Source: Rosa chinensis
Taxonomy: Eukaryota > Streptophyta > Magnoliopsida > Rosales > Rosaceae
Assembly: GCF_002994745.2 (NCBI RefSeq)
Contig: NC_037091.1
Span: forward strand, 54,917,612-54,981,611
Direction: 5' to 3'
Length of the DNA: 64,000 nt
Of this stretch, positions 11,555-24,340 are shown in pieces. The translations under genes and the position numbers were made by a program. The notes below the pieces were generated by a model. It saw only the letters and a list, made by a program, of their open reading frames with translations, had not been told where the DNA came from and did no database searches. The first letter of the stretch is position 1. Every line of letters begins with the position of its first letter.

Positions 11555-13892
11555 TTATCTTGGGGGTGGGGGTGGTGGCACGTTGGATTTCGCTCCAACC
11601 CATGCAAAAATGCCAACTGCAAGAATAATCCATCCACATATGTCATACTTGAGATCACTGCTCCTCTTAGCCTTGGAACTCTGGAATATAACAAAGAAAT
11701 TAATCTCAAGTTTGTAGGAAAACTAAAAAAAAGTTCTTTTTGCATCCTATATACTGTACTGAGATGTTTGAAGTTCTAAACATCCCACAGAAACTTATAC
11801 CAGGTTTACCCATATTAGTGTACATAGCTTTGATCTTTTGTATACATATGGAAAAGATGTACTACAGGTAATGCAGAAACTAGTGTTTAATTCCATGTTT
11901 AAACATAATTTGATCTTGTATATACATATGGAAAAGATGCTAAAAGTAAATAAATTGGAATGATGAAAATGCTTATATGAATGCGATCAACAAGCTACAT
12001 TTAGAGTATTTGTAGTTATAATTTGTCCTTAGTGTGTGGTTAGAAATGAAGTTATATTTTGAATTTTTGATCCATCAAACAAGTATTTACTACAATTTAG
12101 AAAAATCATTGGACAGGTAATATACCATTAATTTGTACACTTTAACACTTTCATATCATACACATATCTGGAGGTATAATGATTTATAAAAATCCAGAAT
12201 ACTGCATCTTTTAGCTTTGAATTGAACTAGAGAAGTAAATGAAATTGCATGTCCCTACTTGATCACTTATATATAAAGCATTTGAATTGTCAAGTATTTT
12301 ATCTCTTTGATCAAGGAAACAGCAATGATACATGCTGGAATAGAATGCCCCAAAAAAAAAGGTAAGAATATACCTTTCCACTTGAGGAAGTGGCAGGTCC
12401 CCCACCTAGTGCCTGTTGAGCCATTCCTTGCTTATGGATCTCCATATGCAACTCTGGTGCCTGGGAAAGCATGATCAACAATTACCAGGGATGCACTTGC
12501 CAATAACAATAAAGCAACAGGATTTATCCTACATCAGATAGAAGGGACGTCTACCAGTTTATTAAAGCTCACCAGCAATAAAACAAGGCATTTTCCTATA
12601 AATCATATTGATATGCCACTTGTTGAAGTTATCTCGGCCTTGACTGTCAGGCCTTGATTATCAAACATGCACCCACCCCTTTAGCCTTATTCCCATCTGC
12701 TAGTTGATCACCATGCACCACCTCTTTACCCTAATTCCCATCTGCTAGTTGTTCTATCAAAATAACTGGAAGTTTGCAATCAGACATCCACCGCAATTTT
12801 AACTTTGAAGCTTATGGGGCTCCTAATATGAGTTTAAAGTTATGTATGGGCCACACTTCTGGAGAATTCTACCTAACATACTATTCACCAAGAATAAGAT
12901 AACATAACTTGTGTCTTCAAATCCAGGGCTGATTGTGCTTAGCTTTAATCTGGGAGTTCGACCCCAATAATAATCTAGTGCCACCTCCGCCGTAACCAAC
13001 TAAATCGAATTATGTGTGACCACTAGTTTGCATCTGAAACCCTGAACTTACTTTCAAGGTTTTTCCCAATCCAGCTTAACTGTATCACCCATGAACTTAC
13101 TCTTAGCACTTCAGTACATCAGTGAGAACTCTCACTTCAAGTCACATACTAATCAGAGTAAGAAATTTTGACAGTACAAATTAACATATAACTACAGCAC
13201 TCATCCGCGGAAGAAAGAAAGAAAGAAGAGTCCAAATACCTTAGCTGTGACTTCTATGGACTTCTGATAAAGCTCATTGGCAGGTTCCTGCAAAAACAAA
13301 TCCACGGTTAACCATTAACCTTCCCTTCCAGCTCCAAATGTCTCGAATACAACAAATTATGCAAATTCAATCAAGCAATATACCTGCTCGGCAGCCCTCT
13401 GGAAATACTCCGACGCCTTCTCGAAATAAGGCCTTGCCTCGTCCAAGTCAGGATTCATGAATCCATGAGATGTATGCGCGTTCCCAAGACACCATAGAGC
13501 TTCATGCTTTGTAGGATTTATCGCCAGAGCCTCCTCCAGCTTCGAAATACAATCTACACATTGTTCAAGTCCCTTGGTTAATGCACAACATATACAACCA
13601 ATCCAATTTGTATTCGGAAAAAAAAATTACCATCAAGCATGATCCGGGAGTCGGCAATACTCTGAAACTGCGACAGTTCGAGCAGAGCTCCGGCCCATTT
13701 GACTAAGTTCTGCAACAAATTAAGAATTAAGCGAATTATTGAGCAGCCAAAAGTAGATAATCAGTGAGATTTGGAGAGAGAGAGAGAACGAACATCGGCG
13801 TCTTGAGGGTTCTTGGCGTAGTGAGCTTCGCAGGTCTTGCGGCTGTGCTCGGAGAGCAAGAGGCGGTCGAAGTCGTCCTGAGAGAACTGCAT
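11555..13892 (-). CDS. TOM20: Mitochondrial import receptor subunit TOM20 (plant type)
   Basis: Six exons, all GT-AG: 13794-13892, 13631-13709, 13384-13553, 13240-13287, 12374-12460 and 11555-11680. They total 609 nt, giving a 202-residue protein, the usual length for plant TOM20. It starts MQFSQDDFDRLLL. The middle holds the TPR-like receptor fold (LEEALAINPTKHEALWCLG, then FEKASEYFQRAAEQEP). The C-terminus has a single membrane helix (CGWIILAVGIFAWVG) followed by a short proline-rich tail ending PPPPPPR. This tail-anchored orientation is characteristic of plant TOM20 and opposite to animal and fungal TOM20. The protein binds mitochondrial presequences at the outer membrane within the TOM complex. 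No defect is seen. The paralogue number cannot be assigned. Confidence 0.96.
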
Positions 13893-13940
13893 GGCTGTCG
13901 TTCTGGGGAGAGATGGCGATTTTGGTACCCGGTGCTTGCT

Positions 13941-13949
13941 TTAGGGTTT
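13941..13949 (-). promoter_or_regulatory. Telo-box upstream of TOM20
   Basis: AAACCCTAA on the minus strand, about 50 bases upstream of the TOM20 start codon, near the expected transcription start. Telo-boxes are common just downstream of the start site in plant housekeeping and translation-related genes. Assignment is by motif only. Confidence 0.45.
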
Positions 13950-14009
13950 GGACTCTTTTTTTTTTTCCTTTTCTTTTGGGTTTTTTTTTCTGGAACGGTA
14001 TTGTAGAAA

Positions 14010-16120
14010 TGAAGTGAATCACTACATCACGCCGATGGTTGAACCACGTCCTTGGGCTTTGCTTGGTCTACACGTGCACTCTATCGCTTGACCACGCAAC
14101 TTCGGGTGAGACTTGGGCTCGTGTTAGGTGTTGGCTTGGGCTGTTTCTTGAGGCTTGCTCGTTTTGGGCTTTGGGTCCATATTAGGTTTGACCTAGTTTA
14201 TTTATTTATTGAACTAAAATCATTTTACCGCCATAAATTTTACACTTAAAATCGGTTGTGACTCCAAACTTCTAATTTGATAACATGTGCTCTTGCACTC
14301 TTCAATTTGATCAATTATGGTCAATCTTTCACTAATCTATCAATTTATTCATATATTGTTGTCCACTCAAACTAGTTTTTAGCCTTTAATCATACAGATA
14401 ACACACTATTTCCATGATTAAGGCTAAGCATCATCACTAATTTATGAAGAAATTAAGGAATTAGTTTACTAATAATTATGATTGATCATATTAGAGAGTA
14501 CAATGGCATATGTGATTAAATTAAAAGTTCGGGGGCAGATGATTTCAGGCATAAAGTTTAAGGAGGTAGAATGAATTTAACTCTTATTTATTTATTTTGT
14601 ACAAAAAAGTTGGAGAGAAGAAGCTATCATACACCTCCGTGTCAGGGCAGACCTACAACCTTGACTCCGAAGAACTGACGTGGGACACACACCTGTCTCC
14701 ACAGCCCTTAATAAGTATGGCTTTCAGATTTCTGCAGAAAATTTACAGATCGCATGACCCAAAGTAGGAATTGGCGCTTAACCAACCCACATTAATAGGT
14801 TTGATTGAGTTTATTGCTCTCTTGCTTATTCTTTGGGTCTTTGTTAGCCTTGGAGGAATTCCAAATTTCCAGTATTGCTCTATTTTGGGAGGAAAATTTC
14901 ACAAATTGTCACTCAATTATGACTCATTCGACACTTTGGTCACTGAAGTTTCAAATATATCACTTTGGTCACTCAACGTACTATAACATTCTCAATCACT
15001 TTAGTCACCCAAGAAATATTTTTTTTAATGAAAAAAATTAACAAATCAACATACCCCTGCGCCTACCAACTTTGGTGGAATAGTCGTTCATCCTCTATCT
15101 AGTGGCATTTTTGTGAGTCATTTGTCCAGTTGTGCATCCAAAAAGTCAGGATCGAGCTTCTTAATGTGTTCAAACTTGATTTGGTCACTTTTTTCAAGCT
15201 CAAACGCAACTTGTTTAATTAATGTGTTTCAAATTAAGCAAAGAGAGAAAAGGCCAAGTGCAATGCCCTAAACCCAAGATCAGTTGCCAGGAGCCTATAT
15301 GCAAACCCACTCCAGGCCAACCGCATCTGCATCATGCGTTTTACCGTCGTAGCCATCCCGTAGCATATAACCATTACCGCCACCGTTAATAGACATACTA
15401 GTAGCACCATCCAACAAATCGGAAGGTCGAAACCCTGAACCATCACCGTGACAAAGGACGGCAACCACCCTTTCCTCATTGTTGTCGTTATCAACGCCTA
15501 CCGCAACAAGAAAACCACCATGGAAGCTGCCTTCTAACCAGGAGAGATCATCAGCCCCACATGCCATTAGCTGCCTTCTAACCAGGAGAGATCATCACCC
15601 CCACATGCCATTATGCCAATACCATGGCTCATGATCCGCAACCCTAGAGACCGTTGAACACCTCCACTATAGATCAACCCATCTACCACCATCCCAAGAG
15701 GGCAGCATCACAACACCAATTAACGAGTTGATCCTCCCTCGAGGAGAGAATTACATGGCAGGCGGGGCTTGAGAAGATCGATTTAGCTTGGAAGCAAAGG
15801 CTGGAAAATTAGCCAGAAGGAAACTGTTGTGAGAAAACCAGCAACAATATGATGACAGCCCTCTAGACGAGAGTAGCGAACACTGCCTCCATGCTCGGCT
15901 ACTCTAAAAGGAGATGGCACCGCTAGAATATTTGAGGTATAGATGAGAGTGAGAGCCCTTGAGTGAGTTTTAATTGCAATTAGTAACTTGTACACTAAAA
16001 TAATCTAAATGATGTTACTGTTTCTTTTGTTTTCAAATATAATAATTAATTTTCTGTTATATTCTATTGGATTCACACACCTTAATAAAAATAAAATAAG
16101 AAAAAAAAAATTTCTCAAAG
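14010..16120. other. Intergenic with repeat debris
   Basis: No gene is recognised. At about 14890-15010 there is a single arm resembling long-TIR MULE-type repeats (TCACTTTGGTCACT words repeated), with no partner arm nearby. At 15521-15612 a block of about 45 bp (containing CTTCTAACCAGGAGAGATCA) is tandemly duplicated. The minus-strand frames over 15234-15567 show no family features. Confidence 0.5.
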
Positions 16121-16127
16121 GTAGGTA

Positions 16128-16305
16128 GGCGGGAACGACATTTTCATATCGCGGGAAAGTTTATGTCACACCAAAAGTGCCCTCGCCTGAAATTTCAGAC
16201 TGTGCACTTAGCACCGAACGAAACGTAATAACTACATCTCTCCAAGTGCATTATCGTCCATACGAAACTTAAAAAGGACTACTTCCCGCCATTTCAAAAC
16301 CCTAA
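16128..16305 (+). promoter_or_regulatory. E2F-type sites and telo-box upstream of the histone-fold gene
   Basis: Three E2F-like words lie within 251 bases of the start codon: GGCGGGAA at 16128-16135, GCGGGAAA at 16151-16158 and TTCCCGCC at 16283-16290. A telo-box AAACCCTAA sits at 16297-16305. This combination is well known in plant S-phase and replication genes. It supports cell-cycle-regulated expression of the downstream gene; the binding itself is inferred. Confidence 0.6.
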
Positions 16306-16378
16306 ATTCATTCCCCCTTTCCTCTCTCATTCCTTCCGCCAGTTCGCCGACCAAGCCCCTGCAAAGTGCAAACCATCA

Positions 16379-17182
16379 ATGGCGGAAGACGAGACAGCCG
16401 CAACAACACCACCACAGATGGAAGAAGAACAGGACTCAACAACCGTGCAACCACCGAGGGAAGAAGAAGGAGAGGACGCATCCCCGATCCGACCGGAATC
16501 CGGGGAAGAAAACGCAGTCCGACCCGAATCGGACACAGCAACGATCCAATCCGTATCGGGAGAAGAGAACACGCAACCACAGATCGAAGAAGAAGAGGAA
16601 CCACCGGTGGTTGAAGAAGACGACGCAGCCGTGACCCGACCCGAATCCGGTGAAGAGAACGCAGTCGGACCTGAATCCGAAGAAGATAACATAGCACCGA
16701 TCGAAATCGCATCGGAAGAAGAGAACGCCGCAACGGTCCAACCCCTATCAGAAGGAGAGAAGGCAAAAGCGAACCGACTCGAACCTATTCGACTCGAACT
16801 TCCGACGGGTCGGGTCAAGAAGATAATGAAGCTGGACAGAGACATTAACAAAATAAACTCAGAAGCCCTACACCTGGTCTCGTGCTCCGCCCAGCTCTTC
16901 CTCCAATTCCTAGCCGAGGCCTCCGGCGAGGCGGCGATGGAGAAGAAGCGCAAGATCGTGAAGCTCGAACACATACGGACGGCGGCAAAGAGGCACCGGG
17001 CCACCAGAGATTTCCTCCTCGATGAGCTCCCCGTGCCGTCTCAGCCGTCCGATCAGAAGTCCGCTGATAGGAGCCGCTCTCGCCCTGTTGCTGACAATCC
17101 AGCTCCGGCTGGCACTCGCCGGATTGATGACTTCTTTAGTAAGCCAGCAACTAAATCCCCTATTGAGGTTGAGGAGTCCTAG
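16379..17182 (+). CDS. Histone-fold protein, NF-YC13/Dpb3/CHRAC-type (Pol epsilon small subunit-like)
   Basis: Intronless, 267 aa. Residues 1-135 are a highly acidic, low-complexity arm with imperfect repeats (RPESGEENAV at 38-47 and 87-96). Residues about 139-207 form a histone fold of the NF-YC/CBFD type (LPTGRVKKIMKLDRDINKIN, then LFLQFLAEASGEAA and KLEHIRTAAKRH), closest in feel to NF-YC13, Dpb3 and CHRAC15/17 rather than CCAAT-binding NF-YC. Such proteins pair with an NF-YB-like partner in DNA polymerase epsilon or ISWI remodelling complexes in the nucleus. The C-terminal tail (208-267) is basic then acidic and contains TRRIDDFF at 246-253, a PIP-box-like motif. The long acidic arm is longer than I expect for the family. 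The ATG at 16379 follows a leader carrying E2F-type sites. The product family is confident; the complex is inferred. Confidence 0.88.
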   Translation: MAEDETAATTPPQMEEEQDSTTVQPPREEEGEDASPIRPESGEENAVRPESDTATIQSVSGEENTQPQIEEEEEPPVVEEDDAAVTRPESGEENAVGPESEEDNIAPIEIASEEENAATVQPLSEGEKAKANRLEPIRLELPTGRVKKIMKLDRDINKINSEALHLVSCSAQLFLQFLAEASGEAAMEKKRKIVKLEHIRTAAKRHRATRDFLLDELPVPSQPSDQKSADRSRSRPVADNPAPAGTRRIDDFFSKPATKSPIEVEES

Positions 17183-18522
17183 ATCAGTAGATCTTCATCT
17201 TTGTCAGTCGAAAAACAAAGCACACAATCGGAAAAGATCTGTATGAATTCTAGGAGACTCGGATTTGAATCTGATTCCTATCTGTGTAATGACTTTCTAT
17301 ATTTCATATGAATTGGATATTTATGATTCACATGTGCAAAGGTAGCTTGTTCTTGGTGTGTGTTCGTTGCAATATGTCTGCAATTTTTTTTTTTTTGTTC
17401 ACGGTTTGGTTATGGATTCTCTTGAGATATATCCGTGTCTGTTTGCTTGTTTCCATCCCACAGTCTATGAGAAGTAGAACATTTGGAAACCAGAAAGGAG
17501 TATTTTTGTTCAAATTGTTAGATTAAATATGCTGTTGTTGGTTTTCTTTTTTGTTTTGGTTCTCATACATGTTGAAGAAGTAAATCTATGGAACTAGTGC
17601 AAGAGCAGCAGGAACAAACATTTGCCAAAGAGTGTTAAAGAGATGGAAAAAGCCAGAAGGTATGACCTTAAATTGCTATAAATGGGACACTGTTAAGTGC
17701 AATGACCAATGTTGTTCCTTCTCAGTATACATAGTATGTTCCTGTTTGTACGAAAGTGGGTTAGGTAAAAGCTAGATGAGTCAAAACCTATAACCAATTC
17801 ACAGTGCATTCTGACCGTTTAGGGGATCTTATAGTCAAAATAATAAGCATGAAGTTCAATGACAATTGATGGAAAACTTTTTCATCTGCTTCCCTGTATG
17901 TCTGTGTATTGTTTAGTACAGAATCTTTTTAGTTTCTGCCTTTGTGTTCATATCATATATATTACTTCCCTAGTGTTATAAATTTTTAGGCATTTCTTGC
18001 CCTGCTTCTCGTCTGTTCCTTATGCATCTAGGTAAATGTCTTTGGGGTGCAACTTTTTCTTGCCGCTACGAGAGGAACACATCATCAATGTTGAAGTTCA
18101 TAATTCATTAGTACAACTGAGAAATATTACATCGTGTATAAACATTCATTGCAGTCTTAGAGTATTAAATCTATGATCTGGACAAAAGCTTGTAGTAAAC
18201 ATGCTCAAGTTGTTTTGTTTAGTTGACTGCACAGTGTACTTCTATGCTAGTAATAGGAAGACAATAATCCTAGGAACTTATTTATTTGCACTTGCAATCA
18301 CAATTGCCTTACAGTTCTAGACTTATGTTACTATGAAAATTGAGAAGGCTCTGGACACTTCTGCAGATACAGGGGACATGTAGAGGCTGTCTAGCTGAAA
18401 TTGTAACTGAACTTATTCTTATGCATTATCTGATAAGTCATTCCGCAAAATTAGCTTTCTCACATTCTTCTGCTCTGTGTTTTCCTAGTGTACTTGAAGA
18501 CTGACAGATTAAACACAATAGT
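17183..18522. other. Convergent 3' region between the histone-fold gene and MAP65
   Basis: Contains the presumed 3' UTRs of both genes, which face each other. No further coding sequence, RNA gene or terminal inverted repeats were recognised. Confidence 0.55.
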
Positions 18523-21500
18523 TCAGGGAGACAGTGGGCCAGAAAATGTTGATACCACTGAAGCTGTTTCATCTCTAGCAGGAGAAACAAGACCAGGTCT
18601 TGCAAACATCTTTTGTCTCTGTGCCTTCTTACCTTCCTTTGATATTCCTTGAGTGCCTAAATCTATGCTGTTTGGTCCCAGTTTCTGAAGGCCCAGAGAA
18701 AGTCTTCTGTTTAGAGGCATAGCAGTGCTAAAGCCTCCATTTACACTTCTGTTTGAAATTCGCCTAGGACTGCTGCTTGGACTGGGCAGGAACAAATTTT
18801 CTGGCTGATGTTGCCCTATTAGGCCTTGGAACTTCACTTCCTGTGGCAAAAAACTGCCTCATCAAGTTTGGTAAGAAGATGCATGCTATTGTAGAATTTT
18901 TCTATATGTCTACGTTTATATATGGGGTGATAATATTCACACTCCCTTTTCTCTTCAAAACACTATTCACACTCCCTTTTGTATCTTAATGATGAAGAGA
19001 AAAGGGAGTGTGATTAGTATTTTGAAGAGAAAAGGGATTGTGCATATAACCTCCCCTATAGGTTGTAGGATGTTTTCCAGTAACACTACAAACCTATAAA
19101 AGTCAAATTTTTGTAATCTGAATAAACTAAGAACTTTTCATTGCTTTGTCAATTACTAACCCTTTGTCTTTGCCTCTCCCCCTCCTTTTCCTGCCTCAAC
19201 ACAATATACTCTTCCAACATTGCTAGGAGAGGTACCTGTATGACATAATGTCTTCATCTGTAATTACAGTTGACTTGGACTACCAGAAAGCATGGCAAGT
19301 AATGCAGAAACATAAATTTAAGTAAATAGAAAGAAAGATACTATGAACTCCAAACTGTAAGACATACTTAAAACACTGGAGTCCAGGGTTCCATGATTTG
19401 TTGTGATCCTTACACCAGCTTTTGATTTAAGTAAATGATAAAACCTACTTTTAAATAACCGACATGTATAAAAGTGATTGCCTTTTAACACTATGGCACA
19501 TAAAAGAGGGATGGTTTAAGGTTAACTTTCAATGCTTCATGCTAGAAAATCCAGGTTGGTGCCTTTTGGGCTAATTGTATATGCATTCAAATAATTAGGT
19601 TCCACTGAACCGAAAGAAGAAGAAAAGTTATGTTAAGTGGGAAAAAAATACCCAAGATACCAGATTACGAGTGTCTTGAATGAATTTTCTGAAATTCACT
19701 ATTTACTCTTGTTGGGAGTTGTTTCCTTCTGATTCTAGAATATTTTGTGTATTTGAATTTCTCAGCTCTACTTTGAGGAGACTAGAATGTTTTGTATTAT
19801 ATTAAAGGATCCTTAGAATCAGGCAATGCAGAATCAAATAACAGAATACTTTTTGTTTTGCAATATTGCAATGCAATGGAATACGTACCTCATCATATAA
19901 GAAAGTCTTCTTTCTTTCTTCTTCCCAACTCCTAGTGTTTTCTATCAGTAAATCCACCAAAGCTGCATTTTATGCATTGTGAGAGAATTTTATCATACTT
20001 GGATGGCATAATATCAACTGATGTCAATTTGCGAACATTTAAAATTTTCATTTTTCTTCTTTCTAAAAAAAAAAAAAAATCATCTTTCTTTGGTTAACTT
20101 TTTAATAAAATAACTCTTCCAGGAGTGATATTCTTTATCAGTATTCTTAAGACAGCATTTTCTGGTACTTGTTTATAAGGTTGAGTGGTCTACCTCTCAC
20201 ATATGACAGTCCTTACTGTTGGGTATGAATGCGTACAGGTATCTCAATATTACCTGGAATTTTGCTAACTAATACTCGAGCACGTTCTGCACGTCTCAGG
20301 TTCTTGTGTGCACCTCTTCTGACTGAGTATCGGTTTTCGTCCTAAAAGGGTACTTGGATTAGGAATTGAGACATGTGTCTATGTGCGTTTACTTATAAAA
20401 TTGAATTAGTGAGTAAAATACTGACTCTTCCATATTCTTCCAACCAGCGCTCCTCATCACGCGCTAGGATCCACTTTTCCACCTTTTCCATAATTGTCTT
20501 TCTGCTACAAGCTTCATCTTCTGCTCTTGATATCTGTTGATCCATGCTCATAACAAGATCTGCATGGTCAATTTCCCCTGTTGTACACATGTCAATTTGT
20601 GAGCTACAACATCTTTAAGCAATGACATGTCTTCATTCTTAGAGTAAGCACATATCTATGAATCTCACCAGATTTCATGAGGTTAATTATATTATCCATC
20701 TTTGCTTGCACAGGAATCTCCATGTGTGATTTTTTGCATATCTCCTTGAGCTCATTTTGTTTCTTGAGAAACAGTTCTTTCATCTTGCTTACTTTTAATT
20801 GATCCAGTCTCTTGACTTCAGCCTCAGCCTTTAAACAAATTTGAACATTGTTATCTCTATTTTCTGCTACATTTATGTGTCATCAAAATCTTATACTTAC
20901 CTGCTGGATTCTCTTTTGGGTTAGGCTTCCTGGATCTGATACTTCTGCTGATGAGACTGATAATAAGCCAGTAACATGGGAAAACAATTGACGATCTTTA
21001 TATGGTGAATCCATGAGATTCCATAAGTTTGTCAATGCTTTACCAAGATGGTGAAGCTGAAAAAGTATATGCAGAAATATATCATGTTGATGCTTTGTTT
21101 AACCAGTGAATTTGCATCTTGAAGAATTCCAGGAGTGGAGTACCTTGAAAAATGACTAGAATATGGAAAATAGGGAAAACAAATTACCAAGGACAGGATC
21201 ACAGGAATTGAAATTACCCAAATCATGGAATTCATGCTTGAGTTTACCATGGTTTAGGCTAATTAGTCTATTTAAGTGAGATTTCCTTGTGTTTTATCAC
21301 CATGTATTACTGACACATGGTCTGAAATTATATAAGTTTGCAGAAAACAGGTGTCAGACCCTGCCAATTAATATTGCTGAAATGAAGACTGGTCTATAGG
21401 TAAACCATTACCTTTTCAAGCCGCTTTTGCTTTTCTTCCTCTAGGGATTCCACTGTGCTGTTGAGTTTAGCCAAAATACTGTTGCTTATGTTCTTGGCTA

Positions 21501-22701
21501 TCCCACATAACTCATTCAAGCTTGGGTGAACCTTGGTGATGACCATAGAGGAGTCTGTTCCTAATATTGAAGACAACTTTTGGATGGAGTTTATATATTT
21601 CTCCACCCGCTTGAGCCTTTCATTCTGCAAGATGAACAGAAAGCTTGAAAGGAGATTTGAATTTATTCGTGTTCAAGAATAAATCAGAAGAATTTTCTAT
21701 TTATTGTCAAGAATACAGTTTCTGAACTGTAGTTGTAGTACCCTGTCATTGTGGAGTCTTTGTAGCTCCGTCTGGTACTCCTCTAGTTTCTTCAAGGAAA
21801 GATCATTCTCATTCACCCTGACATCTGATGATGAGTTCTCATACTCTGACTGTCCTGCTATTTCTGCAGAGATCTTCTGAATTTGCCCTTGTACAGCTCG
21901 GAACTTGTTCACTCTATCTTCTTTCCTCAATCTCATGTCTCGCAGAGCTGGCGTGATCGAATCTAGCTGCTCTTTCAGTGTTCCCACCATTTTTTCTGGC
22001 TGATGACGTAATACAAGAATCAGTTCATACAAGTAAGACTTTTTACATTTAGACAAAGACTTCTAGACCTCATGATCACTCTAGTCAACCCTGGTGCGAT
22101 GCCAAACCATTATCATCCATCACAGGCTTAGCTAGGGCCATTCTGGCCTTCTTTGGCAAGGAGAAATCATGAAGTTATGAATTGAAAATTTGAATTATCT
22201 AGCTATTTTATTCAAAATTTCTAGTACTTGCTATTCACATATATGTTTGGGTCTATTTTAACTTGCATGCTGTGATATCTGGTCACACTAATATACTGAG
22301 CTGACAAGGTTTTGATAAGTAAGGTACCCGTCCGGGGAGAGACCGTTCGCCAAGTGACAAAAGAAGATGAGTAAATTCAGCCTCAGCTTCTGCCAACTCC
22401 TGGTGCAGGCGAGCTCTTGAGGTATTAGCAGCATCAACCTTCCTCCTATAGACCTCCAGGCATTCCTGCTCTAAATCCACCAGTACCTTCTCCCTTTCCA
22501 ACTGATCTTGTCCAATTTCATTCCAAATCATCTGTTTCATTTTAACCAAAAACAAAAGTTCCAAAATGAGAGCTATTCAATACCATTAGTTTATCTCGTA
22601 GATTCAGATGAAAACCTTGCCTGTAGTTCTTGAAGCAAATATCCACATGATGTTTCAGGAAGCGCAGAGCTTCTCCCCACTGGTGCTCGAAATGAACCCA
22701 T
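18523..22701 (-). CDS. MAP65 microtubule-associated protein (PRC1/Ase1 family), rearranged 3' end
   Basis: Exons (minus): 22621-22701, 22328-22531, 21742-21999, 21412-21624, 20901-21056, 20669-20828, 20426-20577, 20254-20341, and a last exon ending at 18523. The first eight keep phase throughout and encode MAP65 hallmarks: the start [31 protein letters not shown], the spectrin-like coiled coils, [14 protein letters not shown] and [19 protein letters not shown] (microtubule-binding region). MAP65 proteins bundle antiparallel microtubules in interphase arrays and the phragmoplast. Intron 1 uses a GC donor (CAG|GCAAGG). After the KIP codons of exon 8 the family normally continues with about 70 residues (YD..PLLAMLDEY type); that exon was not found in 18841-20253. 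The last exon encodes the C-tail ending STFSGPLSP. From the best acceptor (exon start 18840) it reads [15 protein letters not shown] and then meets TAG; from a weaker acceptor (18824) it stays open, giving 537 aa. It may be a shortened functional isoform or a decaying copy. Confidence 0.75.
18921..19060. repeat. Small fold-back MITE-like repeat in the last MAP65 intron
   Basis: About 140 bp whose two halves are inverted copies: ATTCACACTCCCTTTTCTCT on the left and the complement of AAGAGAAAAGGGATTGTG on the right, with TATGGGG / CCCCTATA at the outer ends. It has no coding capacity. It lies in the intron where the expected penultimate MAP65 exon is missing. Confidence 0.6.

Positions 22702-24340
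<1,639 letters not shown>

Noticed and set aside
15234..15567. Two overlapping minus-strand ORFs
   Set aside because: No conserved motif, different frames over the same DNA and a tandem duplication nearby; not supported as a gene.
16327..17004. 225-codon open frame antisense to the histone-fold gene
   Set aside because: It is a shadow of the GAA/GAG-rich sense codons (serine/proline-like antisense). The sense frame has a clear histone fold and promoter.
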